Below, piece by piece: positions 16,619-26,062 of a stretch of DNA of 64,000 nucleotides. Positions within the stretch are counted from its first letter, which is position 1. Every line of letters starts with the position of its first letter. A program made the translations under genes and the position numbers. Source of the stretch: a virus. The notes beneath the pieces were generated by a model. That model ran no database searches, was not told where the DNA came from, and worked only from the letters and a program-made list of their open reading frames with translations. The stretch lies in IMG/VR virus record IMGVR_UViG_3300046011_007348, positions 1 to 64,000 of that record; one strand, 5' to 3'.

Positions 16619-17288
16619 ACGTGTTTTATACATGGGAACTCCTATTCCAGAAGATTTGGATAAAATCAAATCATTGACAAAACAAGAATGGGAAGCTGAT
16701 GAATGGTTTATTGTTCCTTTAAGAGCATCTGATAATTTGGTAAGTCGCAATTACAAAGTATGGCATGACAATGTTTTAGAACAAATGCCACAGCAATTAA
16801 TTGGTAAAAGTTTACTTAAAAATCATGATTGGGATAATGTAGAAAATTCTACTGGTTTTATTTTAGATGCTTTTTTGGCTAATGACTCCTTGCCAGAATA
16901 TAGTCAAGATAAAATGTATAAAAACTTATCCTCTATTAAAGATAAAGGATATAAATGTGTTTACTGTATTGCTGCTATCCATGCTTCAAAAGCACAAGAT
17001 ATCATGGATATTAAGACAATGCGGATTAGTAAATGTTCTACTGGTGGTGTCTTATCTGAAGTAGATATTATTTGCCCAAACTGTTCTGCTGAATATGGTA
17101 GAGAAGTTAGCTTTTTTGAAATAGACGAATATGGCAATTATATCTGTCCTCATCAAATACCAGGTGGATACGATTATGATGAGGACGACGAATTAGCTGA
17201 TTACGCTATTTGGAATGGAGTGTTCGATGGAGTCGAATTGTCCTTGGTTGTTTGCGGCAATCTGTTCAAAGCTGAAATCATTAGATAG
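16584..17288 (+). CDS. Putative prohead maturation protease
   Basis: 234 residues. It sits where a head protease is expected, before the capsid gene if the reverse-strand cassette is ignored. The segment FIVPLRASDNLVSRNYKVW, then SLLKNHDWDNVENSTGFI, resembles the strand and His motif of prohead proteases (H-D before a G-x-I/V strand). A later MRISKCSTGGVLSEVD could hold the catalytic Ser. Cys pairs (K-C-V-Y-C and C-P-N-C) add a possible zinc site not usual in the family. It overlaps MuF by 35 bases and the convergent gene on its right by 96 bases. Moderate certainty. Confidence 0.5.
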   Translation: MLQIMELTKSAKRVLYMGTPIPEDLDKIKSLTKQEWEADEWFIVPLRASDNLVSRNYKVWHDNVLEQMPQQLIGKSLLKNHDWDNVENSTGFILDAFLANDSLPEYSQDKMYKNLSSIKDKGYKCVYCIAAIHASKAQDIMDIKTMRISKCSTGGVLSEVDIICPNCSAEYGREVSFFEIDEYGNYICPHQIPGGYDYDEDDELADYAIWNGVFDGVELSLVVCGNLFKAEIIR

Positions 17289-17588
17289 TTCCTCTAATTC
17301 TTCACTAGAGATTAGTTGATAAGTCACAGGCATGATAATCTGTGGTAATATCAAATCTCCTACATCTTCCTGTGTTGGAACTGGGAAGATGTAAAAATCT
17401 TTGAACTCTTTAATCTCCGCCCATGTTGTAGTCTTGGCAGCATTTATATCCGGCTCTCCTGTCTCTGCATTTACAGATATTATGCCTTCCTGCGTGACTA
17501 ATTCTGGTGGAAACATAGATGCTAAAGTGACATTAATATAATCTAATGCCGTCTGTGCGTCTTCTTTGTTTGTGAATTTGTAATACAT
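17193..17588 (-). CDS. Small acidic protein at the end of the fibre cassette
   Basis: 131 residues, last gene in the reverse-strand fibre operon. It starts MYYKFTNKEDAQTALDYINV and has an acidic middle. A position after long fibre genes is typical of fibre-assembly chaperones, which are small and sit last, but no family motif is seen. Its 3' end overlaps the protease gene tail to tail by 96 bases. Confidence 0.55.
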   Translation of the reverse strand: MYYKFTNKEDAQTALDYINVTLASMFPPELVTQEGIISVNAETGEPDINAAKTTTWAEIKEFKDFYIFPVPTQEDVGDLILPQIIMPVTYQLISSEELEELSNDFSFEQIAANNQGQFDSIEHSIPNSVIS

Positions 17589-17589
17589 A

Positions 17590-19311
17590 TTAAACAGCAG
17601 TTAATTGAATGTTGGCGGAAGTTAAGGTATTAGCCGTGTAATTGAACTCTTGGAAACTCCCATAGAATCCTAATCTTGATAATACTTCAGTTTCATTAAC
17701 TGCGGTAGTTGTAACCATAATACTAATTATTGGTAATTCAGTAGTAGTATTTGTGGATATTCTTAGGTTTGTAGCAGTAATCGATATTCTTTTAACATAT
17801 CCATAAAGAGTTCCTATATATACAATAGCATTTGTAACACCATTTATTGAACTAAAATTAAGAGTAATTGTTTTTGTGCTACTGAACATAACACATGTTA
17901 TGCCATTTATTGTCTGAGTTGTTAAACCAGATATTGTTTGATTGCTAGTTCCAGTTACTGGAGTCCATGCATCTACATTGCTACCACTAACAGTTAAACC
18001 ACTATTAGATCTATAACTTCTAGTTACTCCAGTTGTTAAAGTAGTTGGTGCTGCTCCTAATGGAATAGTTAAACTTTTCTTAGCTAAAATCCAGAAAAGT
18101 GCTTTTTGCCCTGACACTGTTCCGTTTGAAAAGTTGTATTGTACTCCATTTAATGATTCATTGGTGTTTCTTAATGTTTGCTCCCATGTCTTCCATTCTT
18201 GGTTGTAATTATCTACTCGTTGTTGTAAAAGTGTTTTTGTTTGATCTTCAGTATTTATCCCATTTTCGTAATCATCTATAATATTATTCCAATCTGGTAT
18301 AGTGTCTTGAATATTAGTAAAGCTAGGTTTTCTTCTGTCAATGTTTGTCAAAGATGCATTAACGTCAGAAGTAGTACGAATGTAAGTAACATTTTTTGAT
18401 AAATTATTTGCAATTCCTGCTGCTATTGATATTATAAAATTATCAAGGCTTAAAGCTGACATTGCGTTGCTTCTTAATGGATCTGTGTACGTAATTGTGT
18501 TTACATGATCAGACGCTGATATGTGTGTAATGTTTATTCCGAATGAATATGGATACAAAAAATTAGTTACAAGAGAAGTGTCAAAAGGTGGTATAATCTC
18601 AAGATTGGTGCAATTTTGGAACATTCCAGAGATACTACTTACTTTATATAATCTTGCAAAGATTAAAAATGTCAATCCAAAAAATGCGTTTGAAAAGCTT
18701 TTGTATGTAGTATTACTTATCGCTGGCGTTGTCTTAACATGTGAAGCAACAGTATTGAGACTATTTTGAGTAAGAAAAAAATGATCTAAAGAATTTAGAT
18801 TGCTGTATTTAAGGTTTTGAGACTTGCTTCCAAAATAATTCTCTATAATATTTTTATGCGTTATTTGAGAAGTTAAAACAATCCCAATTATAGATGTAAA
18901 ATTTTGAACATTTCTGCTAAAATCCCCATCTCTCCAGCATTTCAATACAACATTTTGCGTACTAGGTGGGACAGTTATTACAAATTGCAAAACACCATGT
19001 ATGGCATCAGCAATATACAGAAAGCCATCAAATCCAGCTACTCCAAAGTTTATCAAAAAATTTTTAATTGAACCCATATTTATAGTTCTTAATCCAGTGC
19101 TAGTAGCAGGATTATAAATTGGCTGTTCACTACCAACAGTTTGTGTAGCTGGCACATTATTAACACTCCTATCCCCCCAGCTAGTTATATTATTAGTGCC
19201 AGAAGCTAATGTAATTGTAAAAGTAACTGTAGCATCATAAAATCTTAATACTTCAGGGAGTATTGATGATATATCAGCTGTTGCGTTTGTTTTAATTGCG
19301 ATTTTGCCCAT
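17590..19311 (-). CDS. Fibre or adhesin protein with BspA-like segment
   Basis: 573 residues, Asn/Thr/Ser-rich like fibre proteins. A BspA/DUF285-like element, SGMFQNCTNLEIIPPFDTS followed by LVTNF, lies near residues 225-255; such leucine-rich-like repeats occur in surface adhesins. The C-terminal third is beta-rich and ends in a probable beta-sandwich. Its start is preceded by AGGAG. It probably forms part of the host-recognition apparatus, inferred from composition and its fibre neighbours. Confidence 0.6.
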   Translation of the reverse strand: MGKIAIKTNATADISSILPEVLRFYDATVTFTITLASGTNNITSWGDRSVNNVPATQTVGSEQPIYNPATSTGLRTINMGSIKNFLINFGVAGFDGFLYIADAIHGVLQFVITVPPSTQNVVLKCWRDGDFSRNVQNFTSIIGIVLTSQITHKNIIENYFGSKSQNLKYSNLNSLDHFFLTQNSLNTVASHVKTTPAISNTTYKSFSNAFFGLTFLIFARLYKVSSISGMFQNCTNLEIIPPFDTSLVTNFLYPYSFGINITHISASDHVNTITYTDPLRSNAMSALSLDNFIISIAAGIANNLSKNVTYIRTTSDVNASLTNIDRRKPSFTNIQDTIPDWNNIIDDYENGINTEDQTKTLLQQRVDNYNQEWKTWEQTLRNTNESLNGVQYNFSNGTVSGQKALFWILAKKSLTIPLGAAPTTLTTGVTRSYRSNSGLTVSGSNVDAWTPVTGTSNQTISGLTTQTINGITCVMFSSTKTITLNFSSINGVTNAIVYIGTLYGYVKRISITATNLRISTNTTTELPIISIMVTTTAVNETEVLSRLGFYGSFQEFNYTANTLTSANIQLTAV

Positions 19312-19320
19312 TGGTTTCTC

Positions 19321-21549
19321 CTAATTACCTGGTACTCCATTACGGAAAAATGCAAGCAAAGCTACTATTGAAACTTGACTGCCGTTAGTTCTAATTATTG
19401 TGTTTTGCGGATTAGTTGTGTAATCTGTAGAATTGGTTAACGGACTAGTGGAATTTTCTGCGGGGAATTCATAATTAACTACAACTGAACTAATGCCTGC
19501 TGCAATTCCATCGCTTACATTTCCTTTGGAGATAACTACACTGGTTGCATCAATAATTTCAACAATAATAGAAGGTGTGCTTGTTCTAGAAGCAAAAGGT
19601 ACAGATATTGATGATGATGATAATCTAACCGTGTCTCCTACTAAAAGATTTGTTGTAAGAATATTACTTATTGTAAAAAATGATGTTGTCGTTTCAGTCA
19701 AATAAGTTGTATTTGCAGTTATGGTTACATTAGTAAAAGTACTTCTAGTTTTAATAGGAATTAATTTAAAAGATATAACTAAATTATTCCCAGATACTGT
19801 TCTTGATACTGTATCTCCGCTATAGTTAGAAATTCTTCTTAACTGAATATTGGAGTGAGTGCCAACAAATTGTTGATTCTGAAGGGTTTGTTTTTTAAAA
19901 CAAATAGGCACGCCATTCTGAAAATGATTTGCTATTGTGTTATTAATATTTCCATTTGGTGCGCCGCCTGCAATAGTAATTGTAACAACTTCTCCACTAA
20001 AAGTAAGAGTACTATTGGGTAAATTTCCTCCATCTTGTAGTGACGATGCGCCTCCCACATGAGCTGCGGTGCTGCCATTAAAAGAATACCCGCCAGTTAC
20101 TAGACTGGTTGGCATATAAAATTCAGAATCTGTTCTAACATCTTCTCCCCAAAGCAAAGATGAAGATATTTGAGCTAAAGCTAGATCAAGATACTGAGTT
20201 TCGCTCAAACCACCAGTAAGAAGTCCATGAGTTGTAACAGTTCTAGTAGGGTTAAATAATTCCCTAAATCCTGAAAAACGTATATTTGTGGGAGATACAC
20301 TAGGATTAAAAATAAATTCTTTTAGATTTCTTAATGCACTAAAATTAGGTTTATTCGTATTAGCTAAAAAATATATAACTGTCTCAAGATTCAAACATTT
20401 TGGTACATTTGCGATTGTAGTAGGAATATCAAAACAACCTTCTACAAATAAAGTCTTAAGAGATTGTAATGGTAACGGAAGTTGTCCTATAGCTGGTTTG
20501 AATTGTCTTATAGCATTTACGCTAGGGCTTGTTAAATCATCTACAGATCTAATTTCTAATTCTTGCAAGTTACTTAAGTTTTGTATTGAAGTTGAGTTAA
20601 ATATACTAGTTCCAGTCCCAGTAGATGGATTAACGATTCTAATTCCCAGTAAATCAGTTAAGCTACTGAATGCAATTCTGATAACAATTGGTAATGCTGC
20701 AAAACTTTGACTAGTAATTGTTCTCCAACTAGAAGTTATCGTATTGACATTTTCTATGCTTTCGTTCGGGAAAGTAATCGTGTAATTTTTCCCTGCGTTT
20801 GTTAATAATTCTATTCTAGATAATCTACTTGCTGTTCCAGTTGCGTAATCTCCACTTAATGCAAGTCCATCAAATCTTTGTGCTTGACTGGTAAGTCCAT
20901 TACACAAAATCCAAATTTCTTTGCTGTAATCTATTGAAGGTACAGTAAATCCAGATCCACCTTCCAATCCAATATTAGTTATTGTGTTATTATTAAAACC
21001 ACACACTCCGACTACATATAATGGCATGCTAGTTTGTATTGCAGATGTAAAAACAATAGTTGAGCCTACTTGGTAAGTTGCAACTCCGTTTTTAATTTCT
21101 ATAGACAACACGCTAGATGGAGTGTGTTGAGTCCCAAGCTGTGTTAATGTATTTTCATGAACAACCCATAGTCGGTTTTGATTGTTTGTAATATTAAAAG
21201 GATTGCATATAAATCCATAAGCAATTGATTTAGTAATTGTATTTATATGTGTTGCATATAGAGGGGGAATGCCTAATGTGAAACCACAAGCAGCGCTTAA
21301 CACTGTGCCACCACCGGTTCCCATGCTAAATTCTAATTTTCCAATATAATTTGATGGCAAATTTGATGGCAATCTTAAATTAAGCATTCTCCAACCAGCG
21401 GAAGATACAAATGAATTATTGTATCCAGAAACGCCGTTGACTAAGCTTTCAATAAAACTATCGCTTCCAAGATTAGAATTTGGTTGAGTATATCTATACA
21501 CAAATTGTTCATTTGATGAGCCTTGTCTAAGTAAAACATTTGTAGCCAT
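19321..21549 (-). CDS. Fibre or adhesin protein with leucine-rich-repeat-like middle
   Basis: 742 residues, Asn/Thr-rich. Residues 1-200 look like a beta-sandwich (GWRMLNLRLPSNLPSNYIG and VVHENTLTQLGTQ) of a kind that could bind sugar. Residues 300-430 hold irregular leucine-rich stretches (NLQELEIRSVDDL, then SLKTLFVEGC, then NLKEFIFNPS), resembling BspA-type surface repeats. The rest is beta-rich. Start and stop overlap the neighbour (TAATG). Likely a virion surface protein for host binding; exact role unknown. Confidence 0.6.
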   Translation of the reverse strand: MATNVLLRQGSSNEQFVYRYTQPNSNLGSDSFIESLVNGVSGYNNSFVSSAGWRMLNLRLPSNLPSNYIGKLEFSMGTGGGTVLSAACGFTLGIPPLYATHINTITKSIAYGFICNPFNITNNQNRLWVVHENTLTQLGTQHTPSSVLSIEIKNGVATYQVGSTIVFTSAIQTSMPLYVVGVCGFNNNTITNIGLEGGSGFTVPSIDYSKEIWILCNGLTSQAQRFDGLALSGDYATGTASRLSRIELLTNAGKNYTITFPNESIENVNTITSSWRTITSQSFAALPIVIRIAFSSLTDLLGIRIVNPSTGTGTSIFNSTSIQNLSNLQELEIRSVDDLTSPSVNAIRQFKPAIGQLPLPLQSLKTLFVEGCFDIPTTIANVPKCLNLETVIYFLANTNKPNFSALRNLKEFIFNPSVSPTNIRFSGFRELFNPTRTVTTHGLLTGGLSETQYLDLALAQISSSLLWGEDVRTDSEFYMPTSLVTGGYSFNGSTAAHVGGASSLQDGGNLPNSTLTFSGEVVTITIAGGAPNGNINNTIANHFQNGVPICFKKQTLQNQQFVGTHSNIQLRRISNYSGDTVSRTVSGNNLVISFKLIPIKTRSTFTNVTITANTTYLTETTTSFFTISNILTTNLLVGDTVRLSSSSISVPFASRTSTPSIIVEIIDATSVVISKGNVSDGIAAGISSVVVNYEFPAENSTSPLTNSTDYTTNPQNTIIRTNGSQVSIVALLAFFRNGVPGN

Positions 21550-24080
21550 TATATTTGTCCTGTAATAATAGAAATTGTACCACTACCTATATTAACAACA
21601 TGTAAAGGATTTTGTTCAGTGACGTTTGCTGTTACAGTCATACTACCAAATCCTGAAAGCCATTCAATTTGTTCATTTATCTTACTTGGTAATTCTCCTA
21701 AATGCTTCATATAAAATAAAACAAGATCTTGTGATGACAAAGAATTATTAAAGGTGTCGTAAGTTGTAGTAAAAAACTCTCTGTAATCCTGAAATAAATC
21801 AGCTATTTTTAATTGCTTGCTACCATTTCCAATAATCATACTTGCTATAATATCACCAATAGGATTATATCCATCATTTTGGATTAACGCTGTTATTCCA
21901 GCTGCCAACAAGTTGCCTTTTAAAAATGCCCCAGGAGCTAATAAATCTATAAATGTTGTCTGAGAATTAAGTTCCATTAATATGGGTGATGTGTTGTACA
22001 GAATTGTTTTTAAATCAGCATCTACTGAAATACCAATAGTTGGGAAAGTTGTATTAATTGTCGTTACACTATTTAGTCCATCATAATTACGTCTTCTTAC
22101 TACGCCAGCTGTTGTACTACTAGCAACATATACAACGTCAACTGCATCTACAGATGTAATTATATCCGGGTTGGCTAAGCTAATATTAAATGTAAATTGA
22201 TTATCAAGTGTGTATGCAGTAGCTGTGCCAAATCTAGTATAAGCTCGAACAACTCCTGCGAATGTTGCGAATAATTTTAATTGGCTGTACGTTATTGCAA
22301 GTGGAACTTCAAACTGTTGGCTAATAGTCTGTAGTAAACTAACGGCTGAAGTAGTAGCACTATAAACTAAAATAGAAGTTGAGGTTAAAACAAAAAATCT
22401 ATTATCAGCTGCTAATACAGAAGCATTTGGTGGTATTATTAGCCCAGATTCAGAATAAAGCAAGACTGGTTCTAACCAATTTGTTATATTCCAAACTGTA
22501 AATCCTGTTGAGTTTGTAATAATTAATCTATCTTGAGCTGGACTGGTAATTGTTATGATTGCTAAATCTATTGAATCAGGCACGCTAGGAGGGATAAAAC
22601 TTGTAATAGTATCTCCTGTTATTCCATTCAATATTAGTATTGTAGATGAATTGTCTTCAGCAACATAAAGTACATCGTTTTTAGTAAAATAAGCAATATT
22701 TCTAGCGTTTCTATCTATTCTTCTAACAACATTTTGCAAGGTTGTTGATACAATCAATACATCTTTTGATGAAGGCTCAATTAAATAAACTAAATTATTT
22801 GGATCATATTGTTCTTGTACTGATGGATTTAGATTAATTGTTGCAGAATTAGCAGGAGTAACTCTAAATCTTCTAGCTACTATTTCCGTGGGGACATTGC
22901 TGATTGCATTTAAATATTTAGGATAGTGTTTAGTATAGTTAAATCTAGAATTAAATAGTTCTTTTGTTAGCATTCCAAATAAAAATATCTCTTTAGCTGG
23001 TGTTAAATTCTGGAATTGTCCAGCAGCAGAAAACATTTTTACTACTGAATTAGTTGATCCTATTTTTGTGACAGAAGTTCCATATTTTTTTAATTTACTA
23101 TACCCACTTGTTATTTTAGTTCGATGTATAAAAGTTACTGGTAACGCAGATGCATTACGCTCTGGGAAATCTAAAGTGTCTGAAATATTTATTTTATGGA
23201 ACATTACCCATGTAGTTGATCCGCCTGCTCTTGCATCTGGGACGTAAGCGTAAAATTTTACGGCACTACCATCGTAACTGCCAATTTCAATTCCAAGCAT
23301 GACTACGCGAGAAAAATTTATAGTATGCCCAGATATTCCTGTTCCATCTAATTTGTCAACAAACGAACTTCTATTATAAACGATATTTGTAACAATATTT
23401 GAAGAGTCAGTGTATCTTCTAACTACTCTAAAATTATTACCTGAACCATCGCCTTGAATTTCTATATACCATCCAGAAGTAGATGAGAACAATCCACATT
23501 GAGAGATGCAATTATCGCTAACACTTTCTCTGACAATACCAAAAGATGCAAACGTGTTGGCAGCAACGTCGCAATCAAAAACTTGCTTGGTTGAACAAGC
23601 TGCGTTTCGTGGTGGATCACTTGGATTATTTGGATCATTGTCATATTGAGTGTCAATAGTTAATTCAACAGCTGAGTTTTCGTACTTGGCATAAGTTACA
23701 ATTCCAGCATATAAATCAAGCATTATGCTTTGACTAGGAGAGTTGTCTAACCAAATACCTTGATAATCAGATGTTAAAGGGGCATTTTGTAAAAGTGTTT
23801 TTTTAATGCCACCTCCACTAACAAGTCCTAAGACTATATCCCAGTCATTTTTATCTATTCCGTATTGGTGTGTGTCTGCAAACAATATTTGGCGTTTATC
23901 TTCAATAGGAAAGCCAAACATTGTAGTTTCAATGTCTTCTGGTAATGACTTGTTTACTCTATTTACTTGGTAAACTGGATCATTAGCTAAAGTGACAGAA
24001 TAAGAAGTTGCCGCAGGTTTTTGTCCATAGTCCGCAGCATTTTCCCCCAATGAATCCGGTATATATATGTAGTCTGCCAT
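21549..24080 (-). CDS. Large tail-fibre protein with beta-propeller-like repeats
   Basis: 843 residues. The N-terminus shares TTMFGFPIEDKRQILF and YGIDKNDWD with the next protein upstream (SSMFGFPITEQRQFLL, YGIDSSVWE), suggesting a common virion-attachment domain. Residues 430-700 contain repeated units such as DVLIVSTTLQNVVRRI, DVLYVAEDNSSTILIL and FFVLTSTSILVYS, the look of a beta-propeller. It is packed with TAATG junctions in the fibre operon. Probably a receptor-binding fibre. Confidence 0.65.
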   Translation of the reverse strand: MADYIYIPDSLGENAADYGQKPAATSYSVTLANDPVYQVNRVNKSLPEDIETTMFGFPIEDKRQILFADTHQYGIDKNDWDIVLGLVSGGGIKKTLLQNAPLTSDYQGIWLDNSPSQSIMLDLYAGIVTYAKYENSAVELTIDTQYDNDPNNPSDPPRNAACSTKQVFDCDVAANTFASFGIVRESVSDNCISQCGLFSSTSGWYIEIQGDGSGNNFRVVRRYTDSSNIVTNIVYNRSSFVDKLDGTGISGHTINFSRVVMLGIEIGSYDGSAVKFYAYVPDARAGGSTTWVMFHKINISDTLDFPERNASALPVTFIHRTKITSGYSKLKKYGTSVTKIGSTNSVVKMFSAAGQFQNLTPAKEIFLFGMLTKELFNSRFNYTKHYPKYLNAISNVPTEIVARRFRVTPANSATINLNPSVQEQYDPNNLVYLIEPSSKDVLIVSTTLQNVVRRIDRNARNIAYFTKNDVLYVAEDNSSTILILNGITGDTITSFIPPSVPDSIDLAIITITSPAQDRLIITNSTGFTVWNITNWLEPVLLYSESGLIIPPNASVLAADNRFFVLTSTSILVYSATTSAVSLLQTISQQFEVPLAITYSQLKLFATFAGVVRAYTRFGTATAYTLDNQFTFNISLANPDIITSVDAVDVVYVASSTTAGVVRRRNYDGLNSVTTINTTFPTIGISVDADLKTILYNTSPILMELNSQTTFIDLLAPGAFLKGNLLAAGITALIQNDGYNPIGDIIASMIIGNGSKQLKIADLFQDYREFFTTTYDTFNNSLSSQDLVLFYMKHLGELPSKINEQIEWLSGFGSMTVTANVTEQNPLHVVNIGSGTISIITGQI

Positions 24081-26062
24081 TATTGAACTCCAAATACAAG
24101 ACTACAAGATGCTGTTGTGCTACTTGTTGAAAGACTTCTTGCTATAACAAGCAAGATGTCTCCAGGAACATTGTTAGCTACGCCTTCAGCGCGTCCTAAC
24201 AACTCTCTTTGGGGATCGAAAATTTCTGTTAAGTCAAATTCAGTGCCTTCGTTTGCACCACAGTAAAAAGCTCCAATTACTTTAGTCGCTCCATTAATAC
24301 TAGGATATCCGTTCAATGTTTGAATTGTACTAGAATTCCAGTATGGTGGGTTAATAATTGCTACCGCATCTAATGACACAGCTGCGTTTTGAGCTGTTAA
24401 TATATTTGAACCTTCTGGTGTTAAATAACTATTAAGCCAACTACCAGCCGCTTTAACTAAATAAAATTCTGTATTTTGCGTTGAACTAATATATAACTTA
24501 TATGGGTATGCTCTAGATTTCTGAGGACGAGATTGACTTATATCGTTGTTCCATATATATGGACGCATGACTATAGCAAGCATTGGTAAGTAGTTAGTGT
24601 TGGCAATACTAACGCTAGTTGCTGAACCTGTTTTAACAATTGCTGGGCGAGGATCTCCTCCATCAATCCAAATAGATACGCCGAATCTTCTTAGTAATCC
24701 TGGGATTGTTGAACTAGTAAATCCGCCGAGAGAAAAATCAGATTGGAAACTGTTACTAGAATTAATTTGTTTTCCGTACAAATAAGTTACAGGCATATCT
24801 GGATTAGACATACTTGGAACTGGCAAAGTATCTCCCACTCTTATTTCATGTCCGGTAACCCATCTTGTTGCTCCATTAAAAGGCACGTTTCTATCAGGAA
24901 TGTAAGCTAATCCTTTACCACCAGATCCGCCGTACCAGCTTCTTTGTATAAGAAACATGCATAAATTAGAGCGCTCATTGATATAAATTGTTCCATTTAA
25001 TGCTCCTCCTGTTATTGCTTGGTTTATAGTAATAGCTGTAATATTTCCCGAAGTAATTGTTACTGCTGTAATTCTTGTGTCTGCCGGGATATTAGTACCA
25101 CGCACTGTCATTCCTATTGCTAAAGGGGCGGAAGTACTAGGGACAGGACTACCAAAATTTATTGCCGAGCTATTATTATTACCTGTGCAACTAGCTATCT
25201 CATAGCTGTCAGTAATAAAACTAATTTGCTTAGCAGAGTTGCCAGCTGTTCCATCTATTTGTGGACTGCCTTCTTGATTTCTTCCTGTGTATTTATCTCT
25301 GTTAAAATTACTGCCTACCATAGAAGTGTAAGCTATTTCTTCCCAGGTGTTACTTCCTATGTAGTTGGTGTTGGTTCCATTCCCAACTAAATATTCTGGG
25401 CGAAACATTAAGCTATTCCCGACTTGAACTCCTTGGCTAGTATTTCCTTGTTCATAAAAATCTTTTTTTACTTGGTTAGAAGCAGTCCCTGGTGGTACAG
25501 CAGAAGTGCGTCTAAAAAACAATAAATAATTACGCCATATTCTTAAATTACCAGTGGCATCACCTCTTTTTGTTAGAACTCGCCAACCATAGCCATCGAA
25601 TTTAGTAAATTCTCCCCACTGGACAAAGCAATTATGAATAGCAGGCCCAATAGCACATTGAATAGCTTGTGATACTGAAATTTGTTTACCAGGCTGATAT
25701 TTATAGGCGAATTTAGTTTGATGTGTTGAAAAATCATTTGTTCCTAAACTTAATTGTACACAGCTTCTATTTGGATCGTATGTAAAAGTGCCTGTGCTTT
25801 CCCAAACAGATGAGTCTATACCATAGCTTGGTAATTCTTGTAATAAAAATTGTCTTTGTTCTGTGATTGGAAAACCAAACATTGATGATTTAACATCGCT
25901 GACTATAGATGTTGCATCTTGAATATTTAATGATGCTTGATCTGATGCTAAAACTACAGAAATTGAGTTAGCAGCTGTTTGTCTCCCTGGTTGGATAGGA
26001 ACACTTCTAGACACAGATACTGCATTATCTGTTTGTTCTCCGGTTATTATAATATCACTCAT
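24080..26062 (-). CDS. Tail-fibre protein, paralogue of the next fibre at its N-terminus
   Basis: 660 residues. It shares the MFGFPI-x3-RQ-x2-L and YGID-x3-W signature (about residues 60-90) with the 843-residue fibre, then has a unique beta-rich body. A segment GMTVRGTNIPADTRITAVT is a small beta-domain also seen in many phage structural proteins, and a related G-D-x-V unit occurs in the 375-residue neighbour and in the first tail-tube protein. The ATGA overlap implies coupled translation. Confidence 0.65.
   Translation of the reverse strand: MSDIIITGEQTDNAVSVSRSVPIQPGRQTAANSISVVLASDQASLNIQDATSIVSDVKSSMFGFPITEQRQFLLQELPSYGIDSSVWESTGTFTYDPNRSCVQLSLGTNDFSTHQTKFAYKYQPGKQISVSQAIQCAIGPAIHNCFVQWGEFTKFDGYGWRVLTKRGDATGNLRIWRNYLLFFRRTSAVPPGTASNQVKKDFYEQGNTSQGVQVGNSLMFRPEYLVGNGTNTNYIGSNTWEEIAYTSMVGSNFNRDKYTGRNQEGSPQIDGTAGNSAKQISFITDSYEIASCTGNNNSSAINFGSPVPSTSAPLAIGMTVRGTNIPADTRITAVTITSGNITAITINQAITGGALNGTIYINERSNLCMFLIQRSWYGGSGGKGLAYIPDRNVPFNGATRWVTGHEIRVGDTLPVPSMSNPDMPVTYLYGKQINSSNSFQSDFSLGGFTSSTIPGLLRRFGVSIWIDGGDPRPAIVKTGSATSVSIANTNYLPMLAIVMRPYIWNNDISQSRPQKSRAYPYKLYISSTQNTEFYLVKAAGSWLNSYLTPEGSNILTAQNAAVSLDAVAIINPPYWNSSTIQTLNGYPSINGATKVIGAFYCGANEGTEFDLTEIFDPQRELLGRAEGVANNVPGDILLVIARSLSTSSTTASCSLVFGVQ

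Noticed and set aside
18521-20710. Forward-strand open frames opposite the fibre genes (for example 18521-18769 and 20288-20710)
   Set aside because: They lie fully opposite well-supported fibre genes, lack ribosome sites and have no recognisable protein features.
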